Origin: Chloroflexota bacterium
GTDB lineage: Bacteria > Chloroflexota > Dehalococcoidia > SZUA-161 > SpSt-899
DNA: 5,441 bases
NCBI GenBank assembly: GCA_018657655.1
Contig: JABHWQ010000533.1
Location: 1-5,441, forward strand
Direction: 5' to 3'
Shown here: positions 3,625 through 5,441 of the stretch, piece after piece
Layout of the letters: each line of letters begins with the position of its first letter
Numbering within the stretch: position 1 is the first letter of the stretch
The notes under the pieces: model-generated
What the model was told of the DNA's origin: nothing
Databases searched by the model: none
What the model saw: the letters and a program-made list of their open reading frames with translations, nothing else
Made by a program: the position numbers and the translations under genes

Positions 3625-5441
3625 TTAATCAAGTGATGCGGCTACGATTTCTGCCATGTCCAGAACCTGCACCTTGCTATCTGAATCTTTGTCTTTTAAT
3701 CCATCTTCGAACATGGTCAGGCAGTACGGGCAACACACACAGATGGTCTGCGGGTTCTGTCTTAAAGCCTCCTCTGTACGGGCGATATTGATGTTCTTGT
3801 TACCCGGGCTTTCTTCCATCCACATGCGTCCGCCACCGGCCCCGCAACAGAAAGACTGGTCCAGATGGTTTGGCATTTCTATTGGACGATGACCCGTGGC
3901 TGCGGCCAATGCACCTCGGGGAGCGTCATAAATTTCGTTGTAGCGTCCCAGGTAACAGGAATCGTGGAAAACGATGTTTCCGAACCCATTGCTGCCCGAC
4001 TTCATTTTGAGCTTGCCCGAATCGATCAGGTCTTTGATCAGCTCGGTATGATGGATCACTTGCAGTTCGATACCGTATTGTCGATAGTCATTTTTAAGGG
4101 TGCTCAGACAATGTGGACATTGCGCGATGATCTTTTTGATTCCTTTTTCTTCGAATAGTTTGATGTTGTCTCGAACCATTTGATCGAACGCGAATTCGTT
4201 GCCCAACCGGCGCAGGCTATCTCCGCAACACAGTTCGTCCTTGCCCAAAATTCCCCACGAAACTTCCGCTTCATCAAGTATTTTCGCTGTTGCCTGAGTT
4301 ACCCTTCGGGCACGGGCATCAAGTGCTCCGGCACAGCCGATGTAGAACAAGTATTCGGTTTGTCCGGCCTCGAAAGGTTTAACCTCGATATCGGCGGTCC
4401 ATTTGAGTCTTTCCGCCGGGGCAATCCCCCATGGATTGGAACGCTGTTCCATGTTTTCAAAAAAGGTCAACAGCTCTTCAGGGAATTTGGCCTTCATTTC
4501 TACCAGGTGTCGTCGCATATCCACGATCCGGGGCACGTGCTCGATAAATACTGGGCACACTTCCATACAAGCACCGCAGGTAGTGCATGCCCACAGGACT
4601 TCCTCAGAGATGCTTCCTTCATGATTATCCCCGATCAACGGCAGCGATACGGGTTTTCCGTTTTTATCGCCATTGAGGCCTGGTCCGTTTTTGAGAAGAT
4701 TGTGTTTTATATCATGAATGACCAATCGGGGGTTCAGCTTCTTTTCAGTGGAAGTAGCCGGACAGATTTGGGTACAACGACCGCACTCGGTGCAGGAATA
4801 GGAATCAAATAGACCCTTCCAGGGGAAACTGTTCACCTGTCCCACGCCAAAATCACTTCCCTTGTCAAACGCCTCTCTGGGTTGAGTCTTTACTTTATCC
4901 AGACTTTTAAAGAAACAGTTAGGAATGGCCGTGAGTACGTGCATGTGTTTGCTGTAAGGGAGGTAGTTAAGGAATGCCAGCAATACGATGGCATGAATCC
5001 ACCAGAATATCTCGCCCCAGCTTTCAAGGCTATCGCTGGAGGCTCCTTCAAAGATGCCGGAGGCAACCGCGCTGGAAACGAGCATGTAATCTTCTGCCTC
5101 TTCAATACCGTCAGCGATTTCGGCGCCGTGTAATCCGAAGAAAGCGATCATCAACATCGCCACCATCGAAAGGATAAAAAAAGCATCTCGGCTTCGAGCA
5201 TCGATATATGAAGGCGGAAACAGGAGTCTGCGGCCCAACGCTATTACTACTACGATCAGGGCGAGGATGGAAACGATGTCAAAAATGGCTGCCAGGGCAT
5301 GGTAAGCGCCATCCGGCAGTTTGGAGAGCGCGATCTCATCAGGGAAAAGGCCATGCAAAAGGAACTCTACGTTGGCGACCATCAGGGTAATGAAACACCA
5401 GAACAATATAAAGTGATTTATCCCGAAAGTTCGTTTGATCA
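3625..5441 (-). CDS. Membrane-bound HdrD-like iron-sulfur oxidoreductase (CCG domains), 5' end missing
   Basis: The frame is open at the window edge; 604 codons plus UAA are visible, and the TTG at 5404-5406 is an internal codon rather than a start. Numbering from that TTG: a NarI/cytochrome-b-like membrane part with several helices (to about 160; histidines near TIGR-like heme positions such as H138, H154 and H156), two [4Fe-4S] motifs C205-x2-C208-x2-C211-x3-CP and C274-x2-C277-x2-C280-x3-CP, then two CCG domains (C358, CC393-394, C430-x2-C433; C484, CC520-521, C559-x2-C562). This order is that of HdrE/D-like proteins and of ETF:menaquinone oxidoreductase, which carries electrons between the quinone pool and flavoproteins such as EtfAB. 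The latter is my favoured identity, but the decisive upstream genes are outside the window. The N-terminus (NHFILFWCF) continues upstream. A terminator ends the gene, so it is a separate unit from those downstream. Confidence 0.9.
   Translation of the reverse strand, partial: IKRTFGINHFILFWCFITLMVANVEFLLHGLFPDEIALSKLPDGAYHALAAIFDIVSILALIVVVIALGRRLLFPPSYIDARSRDAFFILSMVAMLMIAFFGLHGAEIADGIEEAEDYMLVSSAVASGIFEGASSDSLESWGEIFWWIHAIVLLAFLNYLPYSKHMHVLTAIPNCFFKSLDKVKTQPREAFDKGSDFGVGQVNSFPWKGLFDSYSCTECGRCTQICPATSTEKKLNPRLVIHDIKHNLLKNGPGLNGDKNGKPVSLPLIGDNHEGSISEEVLWACTTCGACMEVCPVFIEHVPRIVDMRRHLVEMKAKFPEELLTFFENMEQRSNPWGIAPAERLKWTADIEVKPFEAGQTEYLFYIGCAGALDARARRVTQATAKILDEAEVSWGILGKDELCCGDSLRRLGNEFAFDQMVRDNIKLFEEKGIKKIIAQCPHCLSTLKNDYRQYGIELQVIHHTELIKDLIDSGKLKMKSGSNGFGNIVFHDSCYLGRYNEIYDAPRGALAAATGHRPIEMPNHLDQSFCCGAGGGRMWMEESPGNKNINIARTEEALRQNPQTICVCCPYCLTMFEDGLKDKDSDSKVQVLDMAEIVAASLD

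Noticed and set aside
4180..4812. A 210-codon plus-strand open frame opposite the iron-sulfur oxidoreductase gene.
   Set aside because: It is the antisense shadow of a strongly conserved gene; its translation shows no recognisable domain and no ribosome site stands out.

Overview
The window looks like a piece of chromosome from an anaerobic, selenium-using bacterium, most likely a Desulfobacterota (former deltaproteobacterial) sulfate reducer or syntroph. The grounds are a CCG-domain membrane iron-sulfur oxidoreductase, a CDGLGAC-type ferredoxin protein, a Cys-rich CPGQDT mini-protein and an IscA/HesB-like selenoprotein. Every gene I can support is on the minus strand, so the biological order runs from high to low coordinates.

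Region A (5441-3567): the 3' part of a membrane-bound heterodisulfide-reductase-like electron-transfer protein with two [4Fe-4S] motifs and two CCG domains, closed by a strong intrinsic terminator. Region B (3545-2388): its own promoter, a perfect TATAAT with a CRP/FNR-type palindrome centred about 41.5 bases upstream of the expected start. It drives a 77-residue zinc-ribbon protein and a 260-residue ferredoxin-like protein, and ends in another strong hairpin terminator.

Region C (2386-1) is the interesting part: a tightly packed operon behind an AT-rich repeated operator. It encodes an ArsR-type repressor, an exported single-domain rhodanese, a small zinc-ribbon protein (ZR1), an IscA/HesB-like protein, two more zinc-ribbon proteins (ZR2, ZR3), and the N-terminal 153 residues of a GlcD-type FAD-linked oxidoreductase cut by the window edge. 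The IscA-like gene is interrupted by one in-frame UGA exactly at the family's first ligand cysteine. It continues in frame for 62 codons and has a hairpin just after the UGA, as expected for selenocysteine insertion.

The three zinc-ribbon genes appear to be further selenoprotein genes that ordinary gene calling would clip. Each reads Gly-Gly-UGA-UGY-UAG, predicting a C-terminal Gly-Gly-Sec-Cys tail. Each has, 13-14 bases after the UGA, a 5-bp hairpin whose stem sequence differs between copies but keeps pairing, while the CGUGA loop is identical. Proteins that have diverged strongly elsewhere keep this ending. The window may thus hold four selenocysteine codons within about 750 bases of one sulfur/selenium-themed operon. 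The model is that ArsR senses a sulfur, selenium or metal signal and controls a set of persulfide/selenide-handling and redox proteins. Sec decoding at the three tails is inference from sequence and needs protein-level proof.
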